Program-made: the position numbers and the translations under genes | Notes under the pieces: model-generated | Seen by the model: the letters and a program-made list of their open reading frames with translations, nothing else | Told to the model about the DNA's origin: nothing | Database searches by the model: none | NCBI RefSeq assembly: GCF_004340685.1 | Contig: NZ_SLUN01000003.1 | Coordinates: 124,001 to 188,000, forward strand | Origin: Hydrogenispora ethanolica | GTDB taxonomy: Bacteria > Bacillota > UBA4882 > UBA8346 | Length of the DNA stretch: 64,000 nucleotides | Direction: 5' to 3' | Shown: one piece after another, positions 10,418 to 20,066 of the stretch | Position numbering within the stretch: the first letter of the stretch is position 1 | Layout: each line of letters opens with the position of its first letter

Positions 10418-10553
10418 TCAGTCGCTCAATAAGCTCATTTTGTGGAAAAAGAGTTCTTTCAGTCGTTCAACAAGCTCTTTTTGTGAATAAGTAAGCTGTT
10501 TTTGTGGATAAACAGATCCGTTCAATGGGGTTAACGGTTTTGGCTGTGGATAA
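10418..10553 (+). repeat. 41-bp tandem repeat with four DnaA-box-like sites
   Basis: A unit containing TCAGTCG, TCAA, AAGCTC and TTTTGTGGA is repeated at about 41-bp steps. Within it are four sites in the same orientation: TGTGGAAAA at 10441, TGTGAATAA at 10482, TGTGGATAA at 10503 and TGTGGATAA at 10545. The last two are perfect complements of the DnaA box TTATCCACA. Spacings of 41, 21 and 42 bp put them near one face of the helix. No dnaA, dnaN or rep gene is nearby. Confidence 0.5.
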
Positions 10554-10739
10554 GTCGGGAAAGTGCAGTTAAAAGGAAAGATGGGATGGGTGTAAACCTC
10601 AACCCTGAACCATGATTCAAAGGATTAAAGGATGAGCATGATTTAAAATCGTTGCAAAAAAGGATGTCCGCCTATTCTCACTTTGTCACAGCTTAAGTAT
10701 TTGGAAATTTTAGAAAATTAGTGGAAGTGGGCGAAGAGT

Positions 10740-10856
10740 AAATTGTCTGAACCAGGATTCGTCAAGATTTTGCGGATTAAAAGGACGAGAACGTGGTGCT
10801 ATTGGATGTTTTAATCCTTAAATCCGGGAAATCCCGATTAATCCTGGTTCAGACGA
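10740..10856. repeat. Imperfect inverted repeat GTCTGAACCAGGATT
   Basis: GTCTGAACCAGGATT at about 10744-10758 faces its complement AATCCTGGTTCAGAC at about 10839-10853; inside are further facing blocks, GGATTAAAAGGA and TTTTAATCCTTAAATC. An unfolded transcript would form a long hairpin. The surrounding 10560-11062 stretch is AT-richer and has no gene. Confidence 0.55.
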
Positions 10857-11062
10857 TGATTCTCTGTTTTTACGGAGTCTCCTGAGGTAGGCTCGTTACT
10901 TAACTTTGGGGCAAAGAGTTTGGAGTTTAAAAGGTTGTTCAAACGTAACGTTTGATGCTTTAAAAACCCTCCCCTGGTCCACCTCAACAAGGCCAAGTGC
11001 GCTCCGGGCGTGCCAAAGCCGGTTCATGGGAAACGCGATGCTTCGCCGCGCCATCCCTTCTC

Positions 11063-12673
11063 TTACCGGAACATGGCGATGAAGGAGTCGAACAGGACCC
11101 TGACGTCAAACTGCCCCGGGTAGATGGGAGGAATCTCCTTGTCCAGCCCGAGCAGGGTGTAAACCGCCGTCTGGGCCGAACGGACCGAGTATTCCACCGT
11201 AAAGACGACATCGTCGGGGATCTCGCAGAACTGGCCGATAAAAGCGAGATTGGTCGAGCCCGGCGGGACCACCGGCGGCCGGTCCTGGCGGGAGCGGGCC
11301 AAAAACTGGCTGGTGATGAAGGGCATCAGGCACGGGATGCAGTTGGAGGTCTTCAGGATCAGCGGCAGCTGGGCGGTGAAGCGAAGCTGGCTGCAGAGCT
11401 CGGTCAGGATCTCTGCGCCGCTGCACTCGGTCATCTTTTTCTGCACAAAATTGCCCGGTTCATTGGGGAACAGGCCATAGCCCCAGAAAACCCGGACGTC
11501 TTCCGGCTGGTTGATAAAATGGGGCTGATAGGCCAGGACGATCGACATCAGCCAGTTCGATTCCTTGAAGGTGACCAGCGCCCCGGTACCGGGCGGATTG
11601 CCGGAGAAGTCCTCCATCAATTGAAAGAAAGCCGGGTCGTGGCAGGTGACGGTGAACGATTCCCACAAGGACTCCGGAATATGGTCGGCGAATACGCCAG
11701 GGTCGCCCAGGCCCGGCTGCTTGTTGGCGATATTCTCCCAGAGCCGCCAGGAGCTGCCTTTGCCGTCCGGCCGGGGCGGGGCGGACATCGACCCGAGGCT
11801 GGAGCCTTCCACCATCGAGCCGTTGGTGACGAAGACCAGGTCGCCGGGATGAATGGCAATCTCCCGGCGTTCCCCGTCGCGGGTGCAGTGCAGCCGGGTG
11901 ACGGTATACTCGGTTTTGGACGGCTTAAAGTCCAGATCCTCGACCCGCGTGCTCATTTCCAGCCGCACGCCGTGCGCCTTGAGCCATTTCAACAGCGGCA
12001 GCACCAGCGAGTCGTATTGATTGTACGGAGTGCGGCGCACCCCGGCCAGGGTATGGATGCGGGGGAATTCATGGATGAAGCGGTGCAGATAGCGTTTGAA
12101 CTCGATCAGACTGTGCCAGGGCTGAAAGGCAAAGGTCGTCGCCCACATATACCAGAAGTTGGTGGTGAAGAAGGCCGGTCCGAACCACTGGTTGATCCGG
12201 GCGGGTCCCAGCGAATCTTCGGGCACGGCCATCAATTTCGCCAGTTCCAGCCGGTCCTGATTGGAAAAACCCATCGACGACACATCGACAATGGCGCCGT
12301 TGCCGTCTACCAGCCGGGCGCGGGCCCTGGTCCGGATCTTGCGGTTGAAGGCCACGATCTCGTCGCGCACGCTCCGGTCGGGATCCTGCAGCGAAGGGAT
12401 GGTCTTCAAGAGATCCCAGGTACATTCGTAAGTCTCGTCATTCAGCATCCGGCCGCCCCGGATGACATACCCCGTCTCGGGGCTGCCGACGCCATCCAGC
12501 CCGCCGCCGCTGATCTTCAACTCCTCCAGAATATGGATGTTGGCGCCGGGCATATGGCCGTCCCGGATCAGAAAAGCCGCTCCGGCCAGCGCGGCGATGC
12601 CGCCCCCGATAAAATAGGCCTGGAGCGTCCGGCGATCCGTTACCGTCGCTTCTCTTGTCTGCTCCGTCTCCAA
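11063..12673 (-). CDS. ohyA: Oleate hydratase
   Basis: A 536-residue FAD-dependent fatty acid hydratase of the myosin-cross-reactive antigen family, which adds water to the cis-9 double bond of oleate to give 10-hydroxystearate. The FAD-binding start YFIGGGIAALAGAAFLIRDG and the second glycine-rich block GRMLNDETYECTWDLL are visible, as are FVTNGSMVEGS and FTTNFWYMWATTFAFQPWHS around the substrate channel. The length is close to family norms. Probably membrane-associated; detoxifies unsaturated fatty acids. Transcribed away from uvrA and not in an operon. Confidence 0.93.
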   Translation of the reverse strand: METEQTREATVTDRRTLQAYFIGGGIAALAGAAFLIRDGHMPGANIHILEELKISGGGLDGVGSPETGYVIRGGRMLNDETYECTWDLLKTIPSLQDPDRSVRDEIVAFNRKIRTRARARLVDGNGAIVDVSSMGFSNQDRLELAKLMAVPEDSLGPARINQWFGPAFFTTNFWYMWATTFAFQPWHSLIEFKRYLHRFIHEFPRIHTLAGVRRTPYNQYDSLVLPLLKWLKAHGVRLEMSTRVEDLDFKPSKTEYTVTRLHCTRDGERREIAIHPGDLVFVTNGSMVEGSSLGSMSAPPRPDGKGSSWRLWENIANKQPGLGDPGVFADHIPESLWESFTVTCHDPAFFQLMEDFSGNPPGTGALVTFKESNWLMSIVLAYQPHFINQPEDVRVFWGYGLFPNEPGNFVQKKMTECSGAEILTELCSQLRFTAQLPLILKTSNCIPCLMPFITSQFLARSRQDRPPVVPPGSTNLAFIGQFCEIPDDVVFTVEYSVRSAQTAVYTLLGLDKEIPPIYPGQFDVRVLFDSFIAMFR

Positions 12674-12918
12674 CTGCGATTTCCTCCCTTAGTGCCTCTT
12701 TCCCAGATATTATGGGGAAGATCCGGTCCGGCTATTCTCAAAGTCGCGGCGGCAGCCGCAGCGGGGCGGATAGGCCGCGGTTTGAAGAGCTTCCGCGCTT
12801 CAATAAATTTTAATAAATGTTTAAAACAGTCAGTGGATTCCGGGCGCCATGCCGAAAAACCGGGGTCCCGCCCGGTTTTGGGCCGCGCTGCGGTCCGATT
12901 TCGGGGCGGAATTGGCTA

Positions 12919-12947
12919 TTGACAGCAAACACATGTTCGTTTACAGT
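12919..12947 (+). promoter_or_regulatory. uvrA promoter with LexA-like box
   Basis: TTGACA at 12919-12924 and TACAGT at 12942-12947 are 17 bases apart. The spacer contains CAAACACATGTTCG (12926-12939), which fits the Gram-positive LexA consensus CGAACRNRYGTTYC at 12 of 14 positions. Repressor bound there would block RNA polymerase, as expected for an SOS gene. Confidence 0.6.
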
Positions 12948-13096
12948 AGAGGGGATAAGTTTTCACCAAAAAAATCACTTCATGCTAAGTTCAGGAAAAA
13001 TTTCCGGTTGCGGAGGCAAACTATCAGGAATGCAAATCGCCGTGCAGAAATTGATTTCATCCTATCGATACGTAACCGGGCATGCACTGGAGGACC

Positions 13097-15928
13097 ATGG
13101 CGTTGTCAAGCAATAATATCATCATTAAAGGGGCTCGTGAACACAACCTCAAAAATATCGATTTGGAGATTCCCCGCGACAAACTGGTGGTTTTCACCGG
13201 CTTGTCGGGTTCGGGCAAATCCTCGCTGGCCTTTGACACCATCTACGCCGAGGGCCAGCGCCGCTACGTCGAATCGCTCTCGGCCTATGCCCGGCAGTTC
13301 CTGGGCCAGATGGACAAACCGGATGTGGACTCCATCGAAGGGCTCTCCCCGGCCATCTCCATCGACCAGAAGACCACCAGCCACAATCCCCGGTCGACGG
13401 TGGGGACGGTCACCGAGATCTATGACTACCTGCGGCTGCTCTACGCGCGGATCGGCCATCCGCATTGTCCCAATTGCCACCAGCCCATCACCCAGCAGAC
13501 GGTGGAGCAGATCGTCGATCAGGTGATGGCGCTGCCGGAAGGGACCAAGTTCATGGTCCTGGCCCCGGTGGTGCGGCGGCGCAAGGGCGAATACGACAAG
13601 CTCTTCGAGGACTTCCGGAAGGACGGCTTCGTGCGGGTCCGGGTCGATGGCGAGATCCGCGATCTGAGCGAGAACTTCGCCCTGGAGAAGTACAAGCAGC
13701 ATACCATCGAGGTGGTGGTCGACCGCCTGGTCCGCAAGCCCGATCTGGGGCAGCGGCTCTCCGACTCGGTGGAGTTGGCGCTGAAGCTCGCCAAGGGATT
13801 GGTCACCATCCTGACCACCGACGGCGCGGAATCCCTGTACAGCGAGAAGTTCGCCTGCCCGGACTGCGGTTTCAGCTTCGAGGAACTGACGCCGCGGATG
13901 TTCTCTTTCAACAGCCCCTACGGCGCCTGCCCCGAATGCTCGGGGCTGGGCATGAAGATGGAGATCGATCCCGAGCTGGTGATCGACAAGGAGCGCACCC
14001 TCAACGAGGGCGGCATCAAAGTCTGGAGTTCGGATCAGGATTCATGGTCGCTCCAGTATTTGCAGGCCGTCGCCAAACATTTCAAGATCGATCCCAATAA
14101 GCCCCTGAAACAGCTCACCCCGAAACAGTTGGACGTGCTGCTCTACGGGACGCGCGGCGAGAAGATCGAAATCTCCTACCAGGGGCAGAACCGGGAGTTC
14201 AAGCACCAGGCGGCCTTCGAAGGGGTCGCCAACAACCTGGAGCGGCGTTACCGCGAGACCAACTCCGAATATATGCGGCGCGAGATCGAACGTTACATGA
14301 GGGTGAAGGCCTGCGCCGCCTGCCAGGGGACCCGGTTGAAGAAAGAAAGCCTGTCGGTGCTGATCGGCGGCCTCAATATCAGCCAGTTGACGGCCAAATC
14401 GATCCTGGACGCCCGGGATTTCCTGGGAGAGCTGCAGTTGTCCGAGCGGGAGAGCGCCATCGCCCGTCTGATTTTGAAGGAGATCAACGTGCGGCTGGGT
14501 TTCCTGATCAATGTCGGACTGGACTATCTGACCCTGGACCGGACCGCCGGAACGCTCTCCGGCGGCGAGGCGCAACGGATCCGCTTGGCCACGCAGATCG
14601 GCTCGTCGCTGGTGGGCGTGCTCTATATCCTGGATGAACCCAGCATCGGACTGCACCAGCGGGACAACCAGCGCCTGATCGACACCCTCAAGGGCCTGCG
14701 CGATCTGGGCAACACCATCGTCGTGGTGGAACACGACGAAGACATGATCCGCCAGGCCGACTACGTGGTGGACATCGGGCCTGGGGCCGGGGTGCACGGC
14801 GGCTGGGTCGTGGCAGCCGGCGAGCTGGACGAGATCATGAAGGAGCCGCACTCGCTGACCGGGCAATACCTCTCCGGGACCAAACGGATCGAGCTGCCCA
14901 AAGCGCGCCGGAAGCCCAATGGAAAGTACCTGGAAGTGAAAGGCGCGCGGGAGCACAACCTGAAGGGGATCGACGTCAAAGTGCCGCTGGGACTGTTCGT
15001 CTGCGTCACCGGAGTCTCCGGCTCCGGCAAGAGCACCCTGGTCAATGATATTCTGTACCCGGTGGCGGCGACCAAGCTGAACAAGGCGACCACCTTGGAC
15101 GCCGGTACCCACGACCAGATTCTCGGGTTGGAGCATCTGGAGAAGGTCATCGCCATCGATCAGTCGCCCATCGGCCGGACGCCCCGTTCCAACCCGGCCA
15201 CTTACACCGGGGTCTTCGACCCCATCCGGGAGCTCTTCGCCGAGACCCCCGAGGCCAAGATGCGCGGCTACACCCTGGGCCGCTTCTCCTTCAACGTCAA
15301 GGGCGGCCGCTGCGAAGCCTGCGCCGGGGACGGCATCATCAAGATCGAGATGCACTTCCTGCCCGACGTCTACGTGCCCTGCGAGGTCTGCAAGGGGAAA
15401 CGCTACAACCGCGAGACGCTGGAGGTCAAATACAAGGGCAAGACCATTTCGGAAGTACTGGAGATGACCGTCGAGGAGGCGCTGGACTTCTTCTACAATA
15501 TTCCCAAGGTCAAGCGGAAGCTGCAGACCCTGCACGATGTGGGACTGGACTATGTCAAGCTCGGCCAGCCGGCGACCACTCTCTCCGGCGGCGAGGCGCA
15601 ACGGGTGAAGCTCGCCACCGAACTGTCGCGCCGTTCCAACGGCAAGACCCTCTATATCCTGGATGAGCCGACCACCGGCCTCCATTTCGCCGACACCCAC
15701 AAGCTGCTCGATGTGTTGCAGCGGCTGGTGGAAGCGGGGGATACGGTGCTGGTGATCGAGCATAATCTGGATGTAATTAAAACCGCCGACTACCTGATCG
15801 ACCTCGGCCCCGAGGGCGGCGAACGGGGCGGCCGGGTGCTGGTGGCCGGGACGCCGGAAGAGATCGTGAAGGAGCCGCGTTCCTATACCGGGCAGTTTTT
15901 GAAGCCGCTGTTGAAGCTGAAGAAGTAG
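13097..15928 (+). CDS. uvrA: Excinuclease ABC subunit A
   Basis: A 943-residue ATPase that scans DNA for bulky lesions and loads UvrB in nucleotide excision repair. Two ABC modules: Walker [10 protein letters not shown] at residues 35-43 and GVSGSGKST in the second half, each with a signature ([24 protein letters not shown]). Zinc-binding cysteines are seen in CPNCHQP, CPDCGF/CPECSG, CAACQG and CEACAG/CEVCKG. ATG 13097 is chosen for CTGGAGG just upstream and the standard N-terminus. uvrB is not adjacent, unlike in Bacillus; uvrC lies 1.2 kb downstream beyond a convergent gene. Confidence 0.97.
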   Translation: MALSSNNIIIKGAREHNLKNIDLEIPRDKLVVFTGLSGSGKSSLAFDTIYAEGQRRYVESLSAYARQFLGQMDKPDVDSIEGLSPAISIDQKTTSHNPRSTVGTVTEIYDYLRLLYARIGHPHCPNCHQPITQQTVEQIVDQVMALPEGTKFMVLAPVVRRRKGEYDKLFEDFRKDGFVRVRVDGEIRDLSENFALEKYKQHTIEVVVDRLVRKPDLGQRLSDSVELALKLAKGLVTILTTDGAESLYSEKFACPDCGFSFEELTPRMFSFNSPYGACPECSGLGMKMEIDPELVIDKERTLNEGGIKVWSSDQDSWSLQYLQAVAKHFKIDPNKPLKQLTPKQLDVLLYGTRGEKIEISYQGQNREFKHQAAFEGVANNLERRYRETNSEYMRREIERYMRVKACAACQGTRLKKESLSVLIGGLNISQLTAKSILDARDFLGELQLSERESAIARLILKEINVRLGFLINVGLDYLTLDRTAGTLSGGEAQRIRLATQIGSSLVGVLYILDEPSIGLHQRDNQRLIDTLKGLRDLGNTIVVVEHDEDMIRQADYVVDIGPGAGVHGGWVVAAGELDEIMKEPHSLTGQYLSGTKRIELPKARRKPNGKYLEVKGAREHNLKGIDVKVPLGLFVCVTGVSGSGKSTLVNDILYPVAATKLNKATTLDAGTHDQILGLEHLEKVIAIDQSPIGRTPRSNPATYTGVFDPIRELFAETPEAKMRGYTLGRFSFNVKGGRCEACAGDGIIKIEMHFLPDVYVPCEVCKGKRYNRETLEVKYKGKTISEVLEMTVEEALDFFYNIPKVKRKLQTLHDVGLDYVKLGQPATTLSGGEAQRVKLATELSRRSNGKTLYILDEPTTGLHFADTHKLLDVLQRLVEAGDTVLVIEHNLDVIKTADYLIDLGPEGGERGGRVLVAGTPEEIVKEPRSYTGQFLKPLLKLKK

Positions 15929-15935
15929 GGAGCGC

Positions 15936-16934
15936 TCATTTCTCCGCTGGGGGCAAAGGGGTTGAACGGACGGAGGTCCCGGGCCGTTCCGCCAGAAAGC
16001 GGTGGCTGACCGCGGCTAGCGGCTGTTGGAAGATGATGGCGAAGACCACCGGGATGGCGGTGAGTTCCGGGAAATATTTGAGGGCCATCACCAGTCCGGC
16101 GGTGATATTGCGCATGCCGATGGCGAAAAGATAGGTGTTGACCAGTTGCGGCGGTTTCCGGGCCAGCTTGGCGCAGGCATATCCCGCTAAATAGCCGGAG
16201 CAAGTCATGATCAGCACCACCAGCAGCACCTTGGCCAGGGCCGATCGGAGCAGATGGAGCGAATCCCAGGCCACGGCCAGATTGATGCTGACCACCAGGC
16301 CCAGCAGCAGTTTGGTGGTGGGGCCGGTGACGAATTTATACTGGCGATGGATCCGGCCGCCGCTAGCATCATGCAGCCCCATGCCGAGCAGGGTCGGCAG
16401 GACGATCATCCAGGCCAGGCCGATCATCAATTGCGCCACGTCGAACTTGACGCTCTGGCCGAGCGCCAGCAGCATGATCGCCGGGACCACCAGCGGCGAC
16501 AGCACGGTGTCGGCGACCACCGCCGTCAGACCGAGCGCGGCATTCCCGCCCGAGATGCTGATCCAGATCGAGGAGGCCACCCCGATCGGCACGGCGGTCC
16601 CCAGAATCACCCCGGCCTGCAACAAAGGTTCCCCCGGCAGCAGGGTCCGGGCCAGCAAGGTGGCGAGCAACGGCAGCGCGATATGGAGCATCCCGATGAT
16701 CGTCAGCAGCGGTCCGGGCGTTTTCACGGCCTTTTTAAAATCGGCGCTGCTGCAGTTGACGGCCACCGCGAAGGTCATATAAAAGAAGAGGTAGGGAACC
16801 AGCGGCTTCAGCACGACCATCTGATCGTGAAAGAGCGCTCCGGCCAACAGTCCCGAACCGACCACCAGAATCATCCGGTTCTCCAGAAACTGATTGAAAC
16901 GAATTCCCCGCTTCATGATTCCCCACGGTTTCAT
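15936..16934 (-). CDS. Bile acid:sodium symporter (BASS) family transporter
   Basis: A 332-residue polytopic membrane protein with about nine or ten hydrophobic segments. It fits the BASS/SBF fold, including the crossover-helix-like motifs LGTAVPIGVASSIWI and YLFAIGMRNITAGLVMAL. Family members import bile acids, pantoate, or other organic anions with sodium, and arsenite exporters are relatives; the substrate here is not predictable. It is convergent with uvrA, seven bases between the stop codons. Start at ATG 16934, preceded by AGGA on the minus strand; a second ATG six codons later is possible. Confidence 0.8.
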   Translation of the reverse strand: MKPWGIMKRGIRFNQFLENRMILVVGSGLLAGALFHDQMVVLKPLVPYLFFYMTFAVAVNCSSADFKKAVKTPGPLLTIIGMLHIALPLLATLLARTLLPGEPLLQAGVILGTAVPIGVASSIWISISGGNAALGLTAVVADTVLSPLVVPAIMLLALGQSVKFDVAQLMIGLAWMIVLPTLLGMGLHDASGGRIHRQYKFVTGPTTKLLLGLVVSINLAVAWDSLHLLRSALAKVLLVVLIMTCSGYLAGYACAKLARKPPQLVNTYLFAIGMRNITAGLVMALKYFPELTAIPVVFAIIFQQPLAAVSHRFLAERPGTSVRSTPLPPAEK

Positions 16935-17161
16935 CCCTGATCCTCCCCGAGCTTCCCGTCATTCCTTCGGTAATTCGGGGTTTTTCCGCTGATCCCTGTT
17001 TTTGGGGCGAAAAACATTGGCGATCGCTTGCTGCCGCTCCCTCATTTTGCCGTGCCGGAACGGCCGATAATATTGTATAATACCAAGTAAGCCCCGGCTA
17101 TCCGGCGACCGGACTGTCGCCGGACCGGAAGCCGATCCAAAACTGCAGAGGAATGGGTGCG

Positions 17162-19003
17162 ATGGTCACTGCGGAAGATCTAAAGATTCTCCCCGATAAA
17201 CCCGGGGTTTATATGATGAAGGACAGCGCCGGCAAGATCATTTACGTGGGCAAGGCGGTTTCGCTGAGAAATAGGGTGCGCTCGTATTTCCAGGCTTCCC
17301 GCAATCTGAATCCGCGGATCCAGTCCATGGTCAACCTGGTGGACCGGGTCGAATACATCACCACCAACTCCGAGGTGGAGGCCCTGGTCCTCGAATGCAA
17401 CCTCATCAAGCAAGAGCGGCCCAAGTACAATGTGCGGCTGCGCGACGACAAGCAATATCCCTGGGTCAAAATCACGATGGCCGAGAGCTATCCCCAGGTC
17501 TATATCACCCGCCAGGTCCGGCAGGACGGCAGCAAATATTATGGCCCCTATACCAACGTCAGCGCCTTGCGGGATACTTTCCGGCTGTTGCGGCAGCTTT
17601 TCCCGTTGCGGGGTTGCCGGTACAACCTGGACGAGGAGCGGATCGAACGGCCCTGCCTCAACTATCATATCCGGCGCTGTTTGGCGCCCTGCACCGGCCT
17701 GGTCCCCAAGGAGACCTACCGCGAGCTCATCCAGCAGGTCTGTCTGTTTCTGGAAGGCCGCCAGGAGGAGCTCGTCGAAAAACTCCGCCACGAGATGGGC
17801 GAGGCCGCCGCCCGGCAGGAGTATGAACGGGCGGCCCAACTCCGGGACCGGCTGCGCGACGTCCAGAATGTGCTGGAACGGCAGAAGGTGGTCTCCGACG
17901 CCCGGGAGGACACCGACATCTTCGGGATCGCCCAGGACCCGAGCGGCAGTACGGTCCAGGTCTTTCAGGTGCGCGGCGGCAAGCTGGTCGGCAGGGAGTA
18001 CTTTCAATTGGCCCAGGGTGACGAGACCCCCCCGGCCGAAGTGCTGGAGGCCTTCATCACCCAGTACTACGATGGCTCGGGCTTCATTCCCAAGGAACTT
18101 TGGCTGCCCTGCCCGCTGGAGGGGATGAAGACGGTGGCCGAGTGGCTGGCCGGCCAGCGCGGCAACAAGGTCAACCTGCTGGTGCCCCAGAAGGGCGAAA
18201 AGGCCCAACTAGTCAAGATGGCCGCCGAGAATGCCCAGATCCTGCTGGAGCAGGAACGGAACCGGGAGAAACAGCGCGAAAACTTCATCCAGGACACGCT
18301 GGATGAGCTCCAGCGCGAGCTGTTCCTGGAGAAACCGCCGCTCAGGATCGAGGGCTTCGATATCTCCAATACCCAGGGGCAGCAGGCCGTGGCTTCGATG
18401 GTGGTCTTCGAGAACGGGCTGGCCAAGGGGAGCGAATACCGCCGCTTCCGGATCCGGACCGTGGAAGGGCCCAATGACTTCGCCATGATGCAGGAGGCGC
18501 TGCGGCGGCGCTTCCGGCGCGGCCTGGAGGAGCGGCAGAACCTTCAGACCGAGGGGGGCAAGTTCGCCAAATTCCCCGACCTGCTGCTGATCGACGGCGG
18601 CAAGGGACAGCTCTCGGCGGTGAGTGAAGTCCTGGCCGAACTGGGCCTGGAGCACCTGCCCCGCATCGGCCTGGCCAAACAGGAAGAAGAGATCTACCTG
18701 CCGGACCGGGAGGAACCGGTGCGGCTGTCGCGCCGCTCGGAAGCGTTAAAACTCTTGCAGCGGGTACGGGACGAGGCGCACCGGTTCGCCATCACCTATC
18801 ACAAATCGCTGCGCGATCAACGGACGGTGGCCTCGAGCCTGGATCTGGTCACCGGGATCGGGCCCAAAAAGAAGCAGGCGCTATTGAAGCATTTCGGTTC
18901 GGTGAAGCGGATCCGCGAAGCATCGCTGGAAGAGCTGATGCGGGTCGAGGGGATCAACGCCAAGCTGGCCGAGAGCATCAAGGAACAGTTGGAACTGGTA
19001 TAA
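17162..19003 (+). CDS. uvrC: Excinuclease ABC subunit C
   Basis: A 613-residue dual-incision nuclease of nucleotide excision repair. Domains in order: GIY-YIG nuclease (GVYMMKDSAGKIIYVGKA) making the 3' cut, a cysteine-rich region (CRYNL, CLNYHIRRCLAPC), the UVR motif that binds UvrB (EYERAAQLRDRL), the RNase H-like domain for the 5' cut (GFDISNTQG, LLLIDGGKGQL) and two C-terminal helix-hairpin-helix motifs (TGIGPKKKQALLKHFG, EGINAKLAESI). The preferred ATG 17162 lies nine bases after AGAGGA; ATG 17153 is too close. The promoter region has TATAAT at about 17075 but no clear LexA box. Confidence 0.96.
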   Translation: MVTAEDLKILPDKPGVYMMKDSAGKIIYVGKAVSLRNRVRSYFQASRNLNPRIQSMVNLVDRVEYITTNSEVEALVLECNLIKQERPKYNVRLRDDKQYPWVKITMAESYPQVYITRQVRQDGSKYYGPYTNVSALRDTFRLLRQLFPLRGCRYNLDEERIERPCLNYHIRRCLAPCTGLVPKETYRELIQQVCLFLEGRQEELVEKLRHEMGEAAARQEYERAAQLRDRLRDVQNVLERQKVVSDAREDTDIFGIAQDPSGSTVQVFQVRGGKLVGREYFQLAQGDETPPAEVLEAFITQYYDGSGFIPKELWLPCPLEGMKTVAEWLAGQRGNKVNLLVPQKGEKAQLVKMAAENAQILLEQERNREKQRENFIQDTLDELQRELFLEKPPLRIEGFDISNTQGQQAVASMVVFENGLAKGSEYRRFRIRTVEGPNDFAMMQEALRRRFRRGLEERQNLQTEGGKFAKFPDLLLIDGGKGQLSAVSEVLAELGLEHLPRIGLAKQEEEIYLPDREEPVRLSRRSEALKLLQRVRDEAHRFAITYHKSLRDQRTVASSLDLVTGIGPKKKQALLKHFGSVKRIREASLEELMRVEGINAKLAESIKEQLELV

Positions 19004-19270
19004 CAGAGGTTTTGATTATCAGTTAGCTCCGCTCACTCACGGAAGGGATCGAAGGATAAGTCATGACGTCTATAGTCCTAACCCTTGGCCCTTCCCGAAT
19101 CTGGAAGGGGAACCACCGGGCTTCGGGGCCCAAAAGCCTTTGAGCTGCGGAGAATGGTGGTTACTCTCCCCGATTCGGGGAGAGCCAAGAGAGAGGAGAA
19201 GGGCTAGACTTAATCCCTATCATGCTTAGTACTTTCTTGCGGATTTAACTTTATAATCATTACAGAGGTT
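19003..19270. mobile_element. MITE-like element after uvrC
   Basis: ACAGAGGTT occurs at both ends (19003-19011 and 19262-19270) as a 9-bp direct repeat. Just inside lie imperfect inverted ends, GATTATCAGTTAGCTCCGC (19014 on) and the complement of GCGGATTTAACTTTATAATC (19240-19258). Internal stem-forming blocks such as CTCCCCGATTCGGGGAG are present. No coding capacity. It abuts the uvrC stop codon. Confidence 0.6.
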
Positions 19271-19292
19271 ATGAGCGGAGGTTTCCGGATTC

Positions 19293-20060
19293 ATGAAATT
19301 TCGACCCTGCATTGATTTGCACTGCGGCAAGGTGAAACAGATCGTCGGCGGCACGCTGGCCGACGATGCCGCGGGACTGGTGGAGAACTTCGTCTCCGAC
19401 CGCGGCGCCGCCTACTATGCGGCGCTCTTTCGGGCGGACGGGCTGACCGGCGGCCATGTCATCATGCTGGGGCCGGGCAACGAGGACGAGGCCCGCCGGG
19501 CGCTTGAGACGTATCCCGGCGGCTTGCAGATCGGCGGCGGCATCACCGCGGCCAATGCCCGCTCTTACCTGGAAGGGGGCGCCAGCCACGTGATCGTTAC
19601 GTCCTATGTCTTCCAGGACGGCGATATCCGTTTCGACAAACTGCGGGAACTGGTGGCGGCGGTGGGCAAGGAGCGGCTGGTGCTGGACCTGAGTTGCCGG
19701 GCCAAAGATGGAACCTATTACGTGGTCACCAACCGCTGGCAGCAATTCACCGGCTGCGAGGTGAACCGGGCCAACCTGGCGGAGCTCTCCCGCTACTGCG
19801 CTGAGTTTTTGATCCATGGCGTCGATGTCGAGGGCCAGTGCCGCGGGGTGGCGGCGGATCTCGTGACCAAGCTGGGACAGTGGGTCGAGATTCCGACCAC
19901 CTATGCCGGAGGGGCCCGTTCCCTGGCCGACCTGGAGCTGGTCAACCGGCTGGGGAACGGCCGGCTGGATCTGACCATCGGCAGCAGCCTGGATATCTTC
20001 GGCGGCCCGCTTTCCTACCGCGCAGTGGCGGACTGGCGGCCTCCGGCCGGGGCAAGGTGA
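19293..20060 (+). CDS. hisA: HisA-type isomerase of the eukaryotic/plant subtype
   Basis: A 255-residue TIM-barrel protein for the histidine pathway step converting ProFAR to PRFAR. The N-terminus FRPCIDLHCGKVKQIVGGTL differs from ordinary bacterial HisA (which has DLxxGxxVRLxxG) and is the signature of the eukaryotic HIS6-like subtype found in some bacteria. The catalytic aspartate of CIDLH and the LDLSCR block on the second half are present, as are phosphate-binding glycine segments (QIGGGITAAN, TYAGGARS). No other his genes lie in the window. Start ATG 19293 with GGAGG upstream, directly after a MITE-like element. Confidence 0.88.
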   Translation: MKFRPCIDLHCGKVKQIVGGTLADDAAGLVENFVSDRGAAYYAALFRADGLTGGHVIMLGPGNEDEARRALETYPGGLQIGGGITAANARSYLEGGASHVIVTSYVFQDGDIRFDKLRELVAAVGKERLVLDLSCRAKDGTYYVVTNRWQQFTGCEVNRANLAELSRYCAEFLIHGVDVEGQCRGVAADLVTKLGQWVEIPTTYAGGARSLADLELVNRLGNGRLDLTIGSSLDIFGGPLSYRAVADWRPPAGAR

Positions 20061-20066
20061 GCGCCC

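Noticed and set aside
10997-12922. A long open frame on the plus strand opposite the oleate hydratase gene
   Set aside because: It is a GC-codon shadow of the complementary gene: no RBS, low-complexity basic sequence and no family similarity.
14042-15763. A 573-codon open frame antisense to uvrA
   Set aside because: Antisense shadow in a highly conserved gene; no RBS and composition typical of reversed GC-rich codons.
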